Positions 8,727 to 18,583 of a DNA stretch of 64,000 nt are shown piece by piece (position 1 is the stretch's first letter; the number at the start of each line of letters is the position of its first letter). A program made the translations under genes and the position numbers. Under the pieces are notes generated by a model. That model made no database searches. It was not told the DNA's origin and saw nothing but the letters and a program-made list of their open reading frames with translations. Origin of the DNA: an uncultured Lachnospiraceae bacterium (GTDB lineage: Bacteria > Bacillota > Clostridia > Lachnospirales > Lachnospiraceae); the NCBI GenBank assembly GCA_910586205.1, contig CAJUGD010000011.1, positions 48,235 through 112,234 of the forward strand, given 5' to 3'.

Positions 8727-8904
8727 TCTTTTTCCTTCCTCATCCTTTTATGATGGCTTTTCAAAAGCATATGTGAAACGTACATTTTTTTATTGTATCT
8801 CCTAAACTTTAAAAACACAATATCTATTCTCATAAACAGCAATAAGGGAGCAAACTCTCCTTTGCTCCCTCTCACAAAACCCATATCACAAAAAACCATA
8901 TTTC

Positions 8905-10785
8905 TTATGGTTCTATTACCACCATATCCCAATACTCCAGATAAGGCAGCGTAAACCTGACCTCTCCGTTCTCGTAAGTAAATTCCAGCTCCTGCAAAAT
9001 CCCTTCCTGATAATCCGGAGACATTACATACACATGGCCTGGTTTCTGCTCCACGCTCTGGATCATCTCCACATTTTCCTTTACCGCCGGGGCTGTCTGG
9101 CTTCCCCGCGAATCCACCCAGGCAGCAGAAGACGCCCCATCGTAATTGAGAATCTGTACAATCGTCTGGTTCCCTTTTTTCTTGGTAAAGGAATATACCT
9201 CTCCCAATCGGGCGTCCTCTGAGGTTTTCTTTCCTCCAATCCAGGTTTTTGCCGGTATCTCTAAAAGTCCGGTTCCCCGCAGCAGGTTCTCGTAAGCCAC
9301 CATAAAGGAATAATAGTTTCTCACCCTTTTCTCCAGCTCCTTTGATATCCGCAGAGAATTGCCCGGATAATACTCATTGGACAGCATTCCTGTGTCTCCC
9401 AGCTCCAGATGGCTGCCGCCTGCTGCCGTCAGCATGGCATTGGTATACAAAATGCCCGGCAGGTTAAAGGGTTCTCCCTTCATCACATTATAATCCATAT
9501 AAGCGCCGATCACACTGCCCCTTTCTCCCTTTGTCACAGAATAAATCCGGTCTAAAGTATTCTTTAGGGACAGATAATCCTTATTGTCTCCCGGCCAGAC
9601 CTCCACATAGATAATGTCATACACGCCGGAGTTCAGCACTTGCTGCAGGCCATAGCTTCCCACCGGGTTAAATATCACACGGGTCTGAAGCTCTCTTTCC
9701 AGCCTTTCTAAAAACGGCGCATAGGTCTGATCCAGCTCCAGCTCATTTCCCCAATAATCAAACCTTTTGGATCCGCGTCCTCCCAGTGAGTCCATCTGAA
9801 GCCCGTCAAAATCATAAACACTCAAAAAATCCCGGTGGACCTGGTTAAAATGTTCCTGCCAGTCTTTATTGGCCGGATTGAACATCCAAAGCTTCGGTGT
9901 TTCCCAGCCATCCCCTCCTAAGTCATGGGAGTCCTGTTCCTGGTGCCGTTCATCCTTATAAAGCCCCCATTCCGGACGGATCCCTTTTTCTTCATATCCA
10001 TTGTAGGCTCCGAAGATCAGATTGTAGAAAAAGGAATTCATATGCAGGGAATGCCCCATGTCAATGGTCTTTTTCAAGGACACTGCATCTACTGTCTGCT
10101 TTGCCAGTGACTGCCATTCCCTGTCCGGCTGATCAGGCGTCCCGGCCAGAGGCTTTTCCTGGCTGTCAAAAACATCATAGTAAAAAAGTCCGTTAATATG
10201 ATGGTTCTTTAACCGTTGCAGCGTATCGGATATCTCCTGATCCGTGCGGTGATCCAGCTTTGTAATATAGCCATATCTTGGAAAACGGCTCCAGTCTGAC
10301 GACACATCGATGGCTGTCATCCGGTAATCCACTACCTGTTTTTGCCGCTTCCAATATACTTCCACTGCATATCCTTTAAAATCTTCCCCTGGCAATGAGA
10401 TCTGAAAAACCTCTGTCCCTGCCCCCTGTCTGATCGGCTGTTCCTGTTCCCATACGGTTGTATTTAAATGGCGCACCCGCAAATACAAGGAGTCTCCCTG
10501 CATGATCTTTCCCGGCTCTATTTCCACTGTCAAGGCTGCCGGTTCATTGGGCGAATACATGCTTTTATCTGTATAAACATCTTTAATGCAGGTTCCGGTC
10601 TTTATCTCCTTTCGTTCCAGTCCCAGACTGTCCTGCCTTATTCCGTTTTCAGCCCATGCCGGCAAAGCCGGCGTCACGGCCATTCCGGCTACTGCCAAGG
10701 CCATGACTGCTGTCTTTACTTTCTTCTTTATCCCCATCTTTATCCGTTTCCCTTTCTGACCTTTTCGCAAACGCTTCCAGGCCAT
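8905..10785 (-). CDS. secreted GH66 glycoside hydrolase (dextranase / CITase family)
   Basis: Endo-acting alpha-1,6-glucanase family GH66, which contains dextranases and cycloisomalto-oligosaccharide glucanotransferases. A long charged N-terminus leads into a signal peptide (KKKVKTAVMALAVAGMAV...PAWA), so it is exported. The likely nucleophile is Asp332 in FDGLQMDSLGG and the acid/base Glu395 in YVEVWPGD; their 63-residue spacing is like that of characterised GH66 enzymes. No extra CBM inserted in the barrel is obvious, which slightly favours dextranase over CITase. ATG 10785 has AAGG seven bases before; ATG 10791 is the alternative. It is the last gene of the glucan operon, 54 bases after the multi-module protein. 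Confidence 0.85.
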   Translation of the reverse strand: MAWKRLRKGQKGKRIKMGIKKKVKTAVMALAVAGMAVTPALPAWAENGIRQDSLGLERKEIKTGTCIKDVYTDKSMYSPNEPAALTVEIEPGKIMQGDSLYLRVRHLNTTVWEQEQPIRQGAGTEVFQISLPGEDFKGYAVEVYWKRQKQVVDYRMTAIDVSSDWSRFPRYGYITKLDHRTDQEISDTLQRLKNHHINGLFYYDVFDSQEKPLAGTPDQPDREWQSLAKQTVDAVSLKKTIDMGHSLHMNSFFYNLIFGAYNGYEEKGIRPEWGLYKDERHQEQDSHDLGGDGWETPKLWMFNPANKDWQEHFNQVHRDFLSVYDFDGLQMDSLGGRGSKRFDYWGNELELDQTYAPFLERLERELQTRVIFNPVGSYGLQQVLNSGVYDIIYVEVWPGDNKDYLSLKNTLDRIYSVTKGERGSVIGAYMDYNVMKGEPFNLPGILYTNAMLTAAGGSHLELGDTGMLSNEYYPGNSLRISKELEKRVRNYYSFMVAYENLLRGTGLLEIPAKTWIGGKKTSEDARLGEVYSFTKKKGNQTIVQILNYDGASSAAWVDSRGSQTAPAVKENVEMIQSVEQKPGHVYVMSPDYQEGILQELEFTYENGEVRFTLPYLEYWDMVVIEP

Positions 10786-10829
10786 ATGCATACCTTACTT
10801 ATTTTCTCCTTCAGGTCACTGCCCTTTCC

Positions 10830-10870
10830 AGAGCGTGTCTTAAAATTCATTCCCGCCATATGCACGCTCT
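10830..10870. repeat. internally deleted MITE copy forming a gene's 3' end
   Basis: The left end AGAGCGTGTCTTAAAATTCA and TTCCCGCCA match the start of the MITE at 57226, then after TATG comes CACGCTCT, the inverse of the outer eight bases. The 41-bp remnant contains the stop codon (10840-10842) and the last eight codons of the large module protein. Confidence 0.7.
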
Positions 10871-13800
10871 AAAAGTATATAATTTACCCAGCCATAGAAA
10901 TCTCCGGCCTGCCCCGTAATGGTCAGTATATCTCCTGGCTTCAGATTCAAAAGCGCCTCCAGATAATCCTGGCTGTAATCAATATCGCTGTAGTCGGTTG
11001 CCTTTCTCCGGATTATCCCTACAGGCTGCCCGTTTAAAAATACCGTAAACTGCTCTCTGGTTCCGTTGGACAGTACGCTCAGACGGTAAACACCTTCTGT
11101 AAAGTCCGGATCATTGCTGACCGGAAACGTAATGGAAGTCTCTGGCTGTAAATCGGCTGCCGGACTGTATAAGGACGCCTGATAGAAGTCCTCCCCGTCA
11201 TAGCGATACTCTGTCTTCGCCTGCCCGGTTTTTTGAGGCGCCGGAATCAGTTCTACTTTTTCCACCCATCCCCAGGGACCTTCTTCCTGGTTTCCCGGAG
11301 CCTCTATACTGATCCTATCTCCCTTTTTCAGCATCAAGGTATGATTCATCACATTACAGGTGAAATCGGTCTTTTCAAATCCGCTTCCGTTGACTCTCAC
11401 AATGCTTCCCGCCGTCTCACCATTATGCTTTACCCACATCCTGGTCCGGTTTCCGTTGGAAGTCACCGCTATCTGATAAGCACCTTCCTCAAAATCCGGA
11501 TTGCTGTCCACGGCAAAAGAAAGGCTGTCTCCCGGCTGAAGATCCGCTGCCGGATAATTCTCTGACTTTTTCTCATAAATATCGGTTCCGCGATAAGTAA
11601 CTGTTTTCCCTGACGCTTCTTTTGAAGCCGGTGAAAGATAGGTCAGCTCCACATAATCCACCCACCCATAACTCTCACCAGACTCCCCCTCAACGGTCAG
11701 AATATCAGAAGGCGCCAAAAGTAAGGTTTCTACCATGGTATCCTCTGTCATATTCGCCATGCCGAAGCTCGTCTCTGCCCGAAGTACGCTTCCTGCCTGC
11801 CGGTAGTTTACCTTTATGACAAATTTCTGGCGGTTTCCGTTAGACCGGATCGTCAGCCGGTAATTTCCCGCCCGGAAGTCCCGGTTGTCTGACAATTTGA
11901 TATTCATCTGGGCTCCGGGCTGCAGATCCGCTGTCAGGCTGTCAGACTGAGCCTTATAATACGCCTCTCCTTCATAGATATACCGGTTGCCTTCTGTGCG
12001 GGTCTTTACAGGCTGATTCACATTTCCCGCATCATTGGCTGCCTCCCTGAGAGCATTGGCTCCTACTGCAGCGCCTCCCCGGATATAAATAGAGTCTTCA
12101 TCATAGGACTCAGGTACATAGACTCCTCCTTCTACGATTGCCAGCAGGCCGGTTTCTTTGGCAATCTTAAATACCAGATATCCGTCTTCTGTCCGGCTTG
12201 GAATCTTGACGCATTTGATTGCCTGTCCCTGTCCTTCCACATGATATAAAGTATAGCGTTTTTCCTCCGGCAATTCTGATCTTCCGGATGGGATTCCCTC
12301 CAGGCTGATGCGTACTGTCACCGGAGAGGCGGGCGAAATACGGTTGTCCCTGTCGTCTCCCCAATAAAAATACAAATACCTGCCAAAGATCCGGTCTGCC
12401 TGAAACCGCTCATATACCTTCTCAAGATAGGGATCGCCTGAATCCGGTTCTTCTACTGCCAGGCAGCTTCCATAGGGCAGAGCGCCTACAGGCGCCTTAA
12501 CATGTACTGTCATCTCCCCGTCCCCATACTGATCTTCAAAAGGCTCAGCCTCAATGAGCTCCAAGTAATCGATCCATTGATACTGCCCTTCTGGAGTAAC
12601 GAGCTGAAGCTCATTGGTTGCGTAAAGCTCCAATACCCCTTGTGCCGGTACTAGCCGGTAGCTTCCCCACTCTGTAAAATCAACGCCTACACGTCCTACC
12701 GCTTTCCCGTCAACCTTTACCGTAAGATTCTTCCCGTCATTTCCTCCGCTGTAACGCACCAGCAAATTATAGACGCCTCTGTCAAACCCATCGGCTTTCG
12801 TCAAAGGTATGGATATGGAGTCTCCGTTTCCTGCCTCAAAATTGGCGGCGTTGCCTTCATCCTGCCATGCATTATAGTATTCCTCCGCTTCATAATGGTA
12901 TTTTCCTTTTTCCATGGACACTGCATAGATGCCGCAGCCCTGCATGGCCGCTGTAAGGGATTTTCCATTGTTGTCCTTAAAGGCGCGGAGAGGTTCCCCT
13001 TCCTCACCTGTCATATAATACAGATCCACATCCGGATTTTCCTTGTCGATTCCCGCCGGAACCGGAACTGTGATGCTGACCTTATCTTCCCGCCCTTCTG
13101 CGGCAAGATCCAAAAGCTGGCCATTGTATTTTAACTCAACCCGGTATCCCACTGCCCGCAGGCCCTGTCCCGAAAAATATTCGTTTCCCGTCTTGCCCAT
13201 GGCTTTGACCGTAAGCTTCGTTTCCGTAGGAATCACGCCTGCCTCTGCTTCCACCGTGATCCCGGTTGGCAGATCTTTTTTGTAGTAGGCATAGGGCAGC
13301 TCTTTAAAAACCACATTTTTGATCCATCCCTGGCTTCCCTCCGGGGCAATGATCTCAACAAGATCTCCTTCCTTCAGCTCATACCGCTCCTGCCATCCAT
13401 TGGAAAGCAGCTTATCCGTGCCGAATTCTCCGTTTCCTGACGCCAAATAAGTTCCCGCCTTCTCTCCGTTGACCAAAACCGAGTATTCCCTGGCATTTCC
13501 TGCATGATAGATTAAAAGTGCATACTGGCCTTTTACAAAACGGCTGTCTAACTTTAATGTCAGCTTTCTTCCCGGATTCATATCTGCACAATTCGGTGCA
13601 TCGTCACATCTCTTTTCCACCGTCACAATCGGATCTTCCATGGTCAGATCAATCCTTTTTTCTGCTATGGGCGTCAAAAGGATCTTGTCGATCCAGGTAT
13701 ATTTTCCGTCTGTGTCTGCATAGAGGCGGATGGTTTCCTGGCCGGTCAGAGGAAAAATCTTCATGCATTCTGCCGTCTTGCTGCTTCCCCAGTCAAAAGT

Positions 13801-15903
13801 GCCGGGTGAAAAGATCATATCTGCAGAATGTTCCCCTGCCTTTAGGCTCATGACCTGTCCGTTTCCTGCATGGACTGCCTGAATCAGATAATTTCCTGCC
13901 GGAAAACCGGCTACATCTGCCAAAGGAATCTCAATCCCTGTATGGGGCTGCAGATCTGCTCCCTGCCCGTCCCCGGTAGGCTGGTAGTACCGCTCTCCTT
14001 CAAACACATAAGTGTCTCCGTCCATGGTAAAGCCGCCCTGAGGATCTGACAGCCATTTCCATGTCACTCCTTTGATCCATCCTGCGCTGCTATCCGGCGC
14101 TGTGATCGCAACCGTATCTCCTGCCTTCAGCTTATAGCTTCCCTTCCATCCTGAAGATATCAGTTGGTTTGTCCCCAGGTTTCCATTGTCCTTGCTTTCC
14201 TCTATGTCATAAGTTCCGGCCTCTTTTCCGTTAATGGCAATGGAGTAAGACCGTTTGTCTCCTGTATGGAAAAACTGCAGCCCGTACTGTGCCTCCTCAA
14301 ATTGTCCATCCAAGGTCATGGTCACCGTCTTGCCTGCAGGCATATTCACACATCCCCCGTCCACAATATCTGCGGCGGCGACTCCGTCAAAGGATTTTTC
14401 ATCCACAGGAATCCTTACGTCTGTTTTCGGAACAAGGCGGATTGTTTTCACCCAGGTATATCTGCTGCCGGACTCTGCAGTCAGCTTTAAGGTTTCCTTT
14501 CCTGTCAGGTTCAGGCTTTCCATACTTTCTGCTGTCTTCTGGTTCCCCCAGTCAAAACTGCCGGGAGGAAGAATCAGTTCAAGAGAACTTCCGCCTGCTT
14601 CTGCCTGCATGATTTGTCCTGTGCCTGCATAGTCTAACTCTATCCGGTATTCTTTTGCTTTAAAGTCCGGCACTATGGCCTGAAGGGGAATCTCTATGGA
14701 ATCTCCTGGCTGGAGATCCGCGCCAATGCCGTCCCCGGTTGTATTTCCGTTATAATGCCTCTTTGCCGGAAACTCATAGATGCCGTTATTCTCCAGATAA
14801 TCCGGATCTGGTTCTGAGATCCATTGAAGCATTACATCCCGAAGCCAGCCGTAATTATCCGTGGGAGATACAATGGTTATCACGTCACCCGGCTTTAGTT
14901 CACATGCTCCCTGCCATCCGTCTTCCTGCAAACTATCTAAATTCCACGGATCATCGGTAGCAGATATTCTGTACCTCTCTGCCTCCTTCCCATTTACCTC
15001 AATGCCGAATTCTCTCTCATTGCCGGTCGTAACCATCAAAAAGCTGTAGATGCCTCTCTTGAAATTACTATCTAACGGTATGTCTAATCTTCTTCCCTCC
15101 TTCATATCAACGCAGGTATCACTTCCGGTCAGCCAGGAGTTGTCATTTAAAAAGTCTTTTGCCTCAAACCGTATCACATTGCCTTCTATCCGTTCCAGCC
15201 CAATCCAGTCCACATGAGCATACGCGCCTGATGTGCTTGCTTCCACAGATAAAGTATCGCCGGAGGACAGAGTCATCATATCCGGGCTTTTTGTCTCACT
15301 GTCTTGTGTCCAGCCAAATGAAGTGTCCTTACAGAGAATGCGTCCTGTCTTCCCTCCGGCCTTAATGGTCAATACCTGGCGGTTTCCGGCCTGACGCATA
15401 TGAATAAAGTAATCTCCGTCCGTAAACCCTTCTACCTGGCTTAAGGGTATCTCAATGCTTGTATTTGGCTGAAGATCCGCATACCTTCCAAACTCTGCGC
15501 CTGTGTCATTGCTCGTCTGGTTATAATACCGGGCAGCCTCAGCCTTAATCATCCCATCCGCTCTGACACTTATGATCCTGGACTCTGACGGCGTTGCCAC
15601 ATCCTTATTCCCTGTCTCCTGCCTGATGGCTGCCGTATCTTTGTCATAAAACTCCTCATTCTCTAAAGAGTCTTGTCCGTCTTCCTCTTTCTCAGTTCCG
15701 TCAGACCTTGTGGCTGCTGCCTGACTGGCGCTGGCTGTATTTTGCATCTCGTCTCTGTACAGAATCTCTGCCATTGCCAAAGGCAAAGGTCCGATCCTGC
15801 CAGTCAGGAGCACGGAAATCAGAAGTATGGCCAAATGCTGCCTGTACCATTCCCGCCTTTTGCCCCCTGCACGTTCTTTTCCTTTCCTCGTTCCCTCTCT
15901 CAT
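10840..15903 (-). CDS. giant secreted multi-module carbohydrate-binding-like protein
   Basis: 1687 residues, no catalytic domain recognised. After an N-terminal export signal (RQHLAILLISVLLTG...PLAMA) and a ~60-residue low-complexity linker there are about ten beta-sandwich modules of ~120-140 residues, CBM35/CBM6- or malectin-like in pattern. They share Y-x-ADLQPxxSIEIPL, F-x-x-G-x-Y, a G-N-x-x-x-(F/Y/M)-x-(V/I)-K/N-x-x-G line and an ending GW(V/I)-x-x-(V/I)-x-L. The first six form three two-module units with ~254-residue period (motif at about residues 141, 396, 649). A ~330-residue insert with Ig-like stretches and a seventh module follows, then modules 8-10 near residues 1326, 1454 and 1588. 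Start ATG 15903 has AAGGGGG seven bases upstream. No LPXTG or SLH anchor seen. Inferred role: surface or secreted glucan scaffold for the adjacent GH66 enzyme. Confidence 0.8.
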   Translation of the reverse strand: MREGTRKGKERAGGKRREWYRQHLAILLISVLLTGRIGPLPLAMAEILYRDEMQNTASASQAAATRSDGTEKEEDGQDSLENEEFYDKDTAAIRQETGNKDVATPSESRIISVRADGMIKAEAARYYNQTSNDTGAEFGRYADLQPNTSIEIPLSQVEGFTDGDYFIHMRQAGNRQVLTIKAGGKTGRILCKDTSFGWTQDSETKSPDMMTLSSGDTLSVEASTSGAYAHVDWIGLERIEGNVIRFEAKDFLNDNSWLTGSDTCVDMKEGRRLDIPLDSNFKRGIYSFLMVTTGNEREFGIEVNGKEAERYRISATDDPWNLDSLQEDGWQGACELKPGDVITIVSPTDNYGWLRDVMLQWISEPDPDYLENNGIYEFPAKRHYNGNTTGDGIGADLQPGDSIEIPLQAIVPDFKAKEYRIELDYAGTGQIMQAEAGGSSLELILPPGSFDWGNQKTAESMESLNLTGKETLKLTAESGSRYTWVKTIRLVPKTDVRIPVDEKSFDGVAAADIVDGGCVNMPAGKTVTMTLDGQFEEAQYGLQFFHTGDKRSYSIAINGKEAGTYDIEESKDNGNLGTNQLISSGWKGSYKLKAGDTVAITAPDSSAGWIKGVTWKWLSDPQGGFTMDGDTYVFEGERYYQPTGDGQGADLQPHTGIEIPLADVAGFPAGNYLIQAVHAGNGQVMSLKAGEHSADMIFSPGTFDWGSSKTAECMKIFPLTGQETIRLYADTDGKYTWIDKILLTPIAEKRIDLTMEDPIVTVEKRCDDAPNCADMNPGRKLTLKLDSRFVKGQYALLIYHAGNAREYSVLVNGEKAGTYLASGNGEFGTDKLLSNGWQERYELKEGDLVEIIAPEGSQGWIKNVVFKELPYAYYKKDLPTGITVEAEAGVIPTETKLTVKAMGKTGNEYFSGQGLRAVGYRVELKYNGQLLDLAAEGREDKVSITVPVPAGIDKENPDVDLYYMTGEEGEPLRAFKDNNGKSLTAAMQGCGIYAVSMEKGKYHYEAEEYYNAWQDEGNAANFEAGNGDSISIPLTKADGFDRGVYNLLVRYSGGNDGKNLTVKVDGKAVGRVGVDFTEWGSYRLVPAQGVLELYATNELQLVTPEGQYQWIDYLELIEAEPFEDQYGDGEMTVHVKAPVGALPYGSCLAVEEPDSGDPYLEKVYERFQADRIFGRYLYFYWGDDRDNRISPASPVTVRISLEGIPSGRSELPEEKRYTLYHVEGQGQAIKCVKIPSRTEDGYLVFKIAKETGLLAIVEGGVYVPESYDEDSIYIRGGAAVGANALREAANDAGNVNQPVKTRTEGNRYIYEGEAYYKAQSDSLTADLQPGAQMNIKLSDNRDFRAGNYRLTIRSNGNRQKFVIKVNYRQAGSVLRAETSFGMANMTEDTMVETLLLAPSDILTVEGESGESYGWVDYVELTYLSPASKEASGKTVTYRGTDIYEKKSENYPAADLQPGDSLSFAVDSNPDFEEGAYQIAVTSNGNRTRMWVKHNGETAGSIVRVNGSGFEKTDFTCNVMNHTLMLKKGDRISIEAPGNQEEGPWGWVEKVELIPAPQKTGQAKTEYRYDGEDFYQASLYSPAADLQPETSITFPVSNDPDFTEGVYRLSVLSNGTREQFTVFLNGQPVGIIRRKATDYSDIDYSQDYLEALLNLKPGDILTITGQAGDFYGWVNYILLERAYGGNEF

Positions 15904-15926
15904 TTTGGTTCCCCCTTGCAATCCTT

Positions 15927-17606
15927 CTATTCTTCCGCTTCCTTCAGGTAAACATATACGGCGTCATCTGCTCCCAAACGCTGTCCCGGATCTTTGTCAA
16001 TCTCATCTGCCTTGTCTATCAGATAGATATCATAACCATTTTTCCCGTTTCCCCGTTCTGGCTTGCACACGCGGTATGTATAGCCTCCATAATCCTTATA
16101 TTTTTTTCCGCCTGAAAGGACTCCCTTTTGGCTTACCTTCTGAGCGCTTCCGGTCTTTACGTTTCCCTCTGCATCTACCAGAAAAAGACCGGTTGCATCT
16201 CCGTCCCGGTTGGCAATCTCCGGCACATAGACCAGTTCATACCGCTCCGTGCCGGACGCTCCCACTGCAAGCCCCTGATAATACAGCTTTCCGTCATACA
16301 CTCCTGTCACGCCCCGGCCGCGGTAATTCTTATCATCCGTCTTCTCGGAAAAGTAATAGTAAAAATCCTCATTTCCATACTCGCTTGTCTTAACCCGTGG
16401 TCCCGTCACCATGGCAGCATTATCCGAAAAATCATAAAAACCGTTGGGGAACTTTGTCAGAATACTGTCACTCCGTTTGGTGATCAGGAATAACCCGTCA
16501 ATCCTTGCCCCATTGTTCTCACAGATATAATAACGTCCGTCATCCGCCTTAAAAATAAAACCCACATAGCCGTCGTCTGCTTTATCACTTCCCGGCGCAC
16601 CGTTAAAAGCATAGGTTCCAATCTTGTCGTTCTCCACCTTCCAGGGTTTAATATTATCCGCGACAATAGCAGGATGAAACTTATCTTCATAAACCTCCCA
16701 ATCGCCTGCATCACGGGAAAAGCCATACCGGTATTGGGTTACAATATGGCCGTCCTTCCCACAGTAAAAAGAACGATCATCCTCCCCTTCGTCTTTTCCC
16801 GGCGGCTTTGCCGTAATCCAACAGCTTTTGGAGGCCGCGCCGCTGTCCGGGTCACAATAAATATAATTCTGAGGATTATGGGCATAGTAATTCTCTGCAT
16901 AGTCATTCTCTCCGACCCAGCCTCCCCATGCGTCCTCTGTCTCATCGGTTACCTTTACATACCGGACCTTCTCGTCCCGGTCGTCCTCATACACCCAGCC
17001 GCTCAGCCGTACCCCTTCCTCGTCAAAATAATAATCATTTCCCTCATAGGTCAGCTTCTTATTCTGATAAGGATGGCCTTTCTCATCAAAATAGTACCAG
17101 TTTACATTTTCATCCGCATCCTGTGCAGGACCGGAAAACACCTCAAAATATGGGGAGTCCGGGGCATATGCGGGCATCCACTGCTTTCTGCACATCTTTC
17201 CCGTGGTATCACAGTAATACACAGAATCATCCACGCCTCCGGAATGATAGATCTCAGCACTGTCTCCAATCTTATCCCCGCTGGCAACCCAACCGGTAAG
17301 CATTTTCCCTTCCTCATCAAAAAAGTAAGTCTCTCCATGGATCAGCTGTCTTCCCCGGACTCTCTCCTGGTCTCTCCCGTAATAATACCAGACATTCCCC
17401 TCTGACTGATATGTCCATTGGTTTCGGGGCACAGCCGGTTCTGACTGATCTTCCTCCTGGCCGCTGTTTTCCCGGCCGCTTTCTTCCCCGGACTCTGCTG
17501 CTGCCAAAGCGTCAGCCCTCACAGAAAGAGGGAAAGGCAGCACACTGAACGCGGCTGCCAAGACTACCGCTTTTGTCAGCATTGCAGCCTTTTCTTGTTT
17601 TTTCAT
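15927..17606 (-). CDS. secreted protein with glucan/cell-wall-binding repeats
   Basis: 559 residues with a signal peptide (MKKQEKAAMLTKAVVLAAAF...VRA). It is largely made of aromatic-rich repeats of the choline-binding / glucan-binding type, such as WYYFDEKGHPYQNKKL, YYFDEEGVRLSGWV and YFDEEGKMLTGWV. Such repeats bind cell-wall choline in pneumococci and alpha-glucan in glucosyltransferases and Gbp proteins. In this operon (glucan hydrolase, binding modules, sugar transporter) alpha-glucan binding is the better inference. No catalytic domain was recognised. ATG 17606 is ten bases after AAGGAGG; the ATG at 17615 is one base after it and unlikely. Ends 23 bases before the giant module protein, clearly the same transcript. 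Confidence 0.75.
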   Translation of the reverse strand: MKKQEKAAMLTKAVVLAAAFSVLPFPLSVRADALAAAESGEESGRENSGQEEDQSEPAVPRNQWTYQSEGNVWYYYGRDQERVRGRQLIHGETYFFDEEGKMLTGWVASGDKIGDSAEIYHSGGVDDSVYYCDTTGKMCRKQWMPAYAPDSPYFEVFSGPAQDADENVNWYYFDEKGHPYQNKKLTYEGNDYYFDEEGVRLSGWVYEDDRDEKVRYVKVTDETEDAWGGWVGENDYAENYYAHNPQNYIYCDPDSGAASKSCWITAKPPGKDEGEDDRSFYCGKDGHIVTQYRYGFSRDAGDWEVYEDKFHPAIVADNIKPWKVENDKIGTYAFNGAPGSDKADDGYVGFIFKADDGRYYICENNGARIDGLFLITKRSDSILTKFPNGFYDFSDNAAMVTGPRVKTSEYGNEDFYYYFSEKTDDKNYRGRGVTGVYDGKLYYQGLAVGASGTERYELVYVPEIANRDGDATGLFLVDAEGNVKTGSAQKVSQKGVLSGGKKYKDYGGYTYRVCKPERGNGKNGYDIYLIDKADEIDKDPGQRLGADDAVYVYLKEAEE

Positions 17607-17677
17607 TCCATCCATACCTCCTTATTCCTGATTTTCCTTTCCCATTCCTTAAGCATCTGCCATCTTCTAAAAATGTT

Positions 17678-18571
17678 CTACTCCTTCACGCTCCCCACCA
17701 CAATTCCTGTAATCAAGTATCTCTGCAGAAGCGGGTAGATCAGCAGCAGCGGAACCACAGACACCACGATCTTGGCTGCATTTAAGTTCTGGCTGGACAC
17801 CTCCATGGCATTGATTAAGGAGCTTAAGCTTCCTCCGGAGTTTAACATATCCTCCAGTTTGACGCTTAAAGTCTGAATATAGGTCTGCAGAGGATAATTG
17901 CGCACCTTGGTCATATAGATCAGTCCCCCGAAAAAATCATTCCAGTTGCCCACAATGCTGAACAAAGCAATCGTGGCAATCACTGGCTTTGAACAGGGAA
18001 TATATACCCTTGTCAGCACTTGTAAGGGCGTGGCCCCGTCAATGACTGCCGCTTCCTCCAAAGACTTCGGCACCCCCATGAAAAAGTTCATCACCATAAT
18101 CACGCTGAAAATCGGCACTGCCCCCGGAAGCACCAAAGCCCACACCGTGTTGAGCAGGTGAAGGTTCTTTACCACCAGATAGGTAGGTATCATCCCGCCG
18201 CTGAACAACATGGCAAAGATCAAAAGTCCCATATAAATGCTCCGTCCCTTAAACTCTCTTTTTGTCTTGGATAAGGGATAAGCCATGAGCACAATCAAAA
18301 CCAGGTTAATCACCAGACCGGCTCCTACCCGAAACACCGATATTCCAAAAGAACGCCAGAACTGACTGTCCTCCATAATTTTCTTATAAGCTGCCGTGGT
18401 AAACTTTACCGGCACAAAGCCCACAATATTGGCGGCCGCAGCATCACTTCCGCTGAACGAAATAGCAAGAATATTCAGCATAGGAAGAAGGCATATAAGC
18501 CCTAAAAGAATCACGATCCCATAAATCACCCCGGTTCCTAAGTTTGCCATAATCCCCTTTTTCCTGATCAT
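17678..18571 (-). CDS. carbohydrate ABC transporter permease (LplC/YtcP type)
   Basis: 297-residue inner-membrane permease of the CUT1 family with six hydrophobic segments. The cytoplasmic EAA loop that docks the ATPase is EEAAVIDGATPLQVLTRVYIP. Pairs with the permease just upstream (12-base gap) and the lipoprotein before it. No ATPase is encoded here, usual for CUT1 systems that share an MsmX-type ATPase encoded elsewhere. Conserved end GIVVGSVKE is typical of the LplC subgroup. Confidence 0.88.
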   Translation of the reverse strand: MIRKKGIMANLGTGVIYGIVILLGLICLLPMLNILAISFSGSDAAAANIVGFVPVKFTTAAYKKIMEDSQFWRSFGISVFRVGAGLVINLVLIVLMAYPLSKTKREFKGRSIYMGLLIFAMLFSGGMIPTYLVVKNLHLLNTVWALVLPGAVPIFSVIMVMNFFMGVPKSLEEAAVIDGATPLQVLTRVYIPCSKPVIATIALFSIVGNWNDFFGGLIYMTKVRNYPLQTYIQTLSVKLEDMLNSGGSLSSLINAMEVSSQNLNAAKIVVSVVPLLLIYPLLQRYLITGIVVGSVKE

Positions 18572-18583
18572 ATTCCTGCCCCC

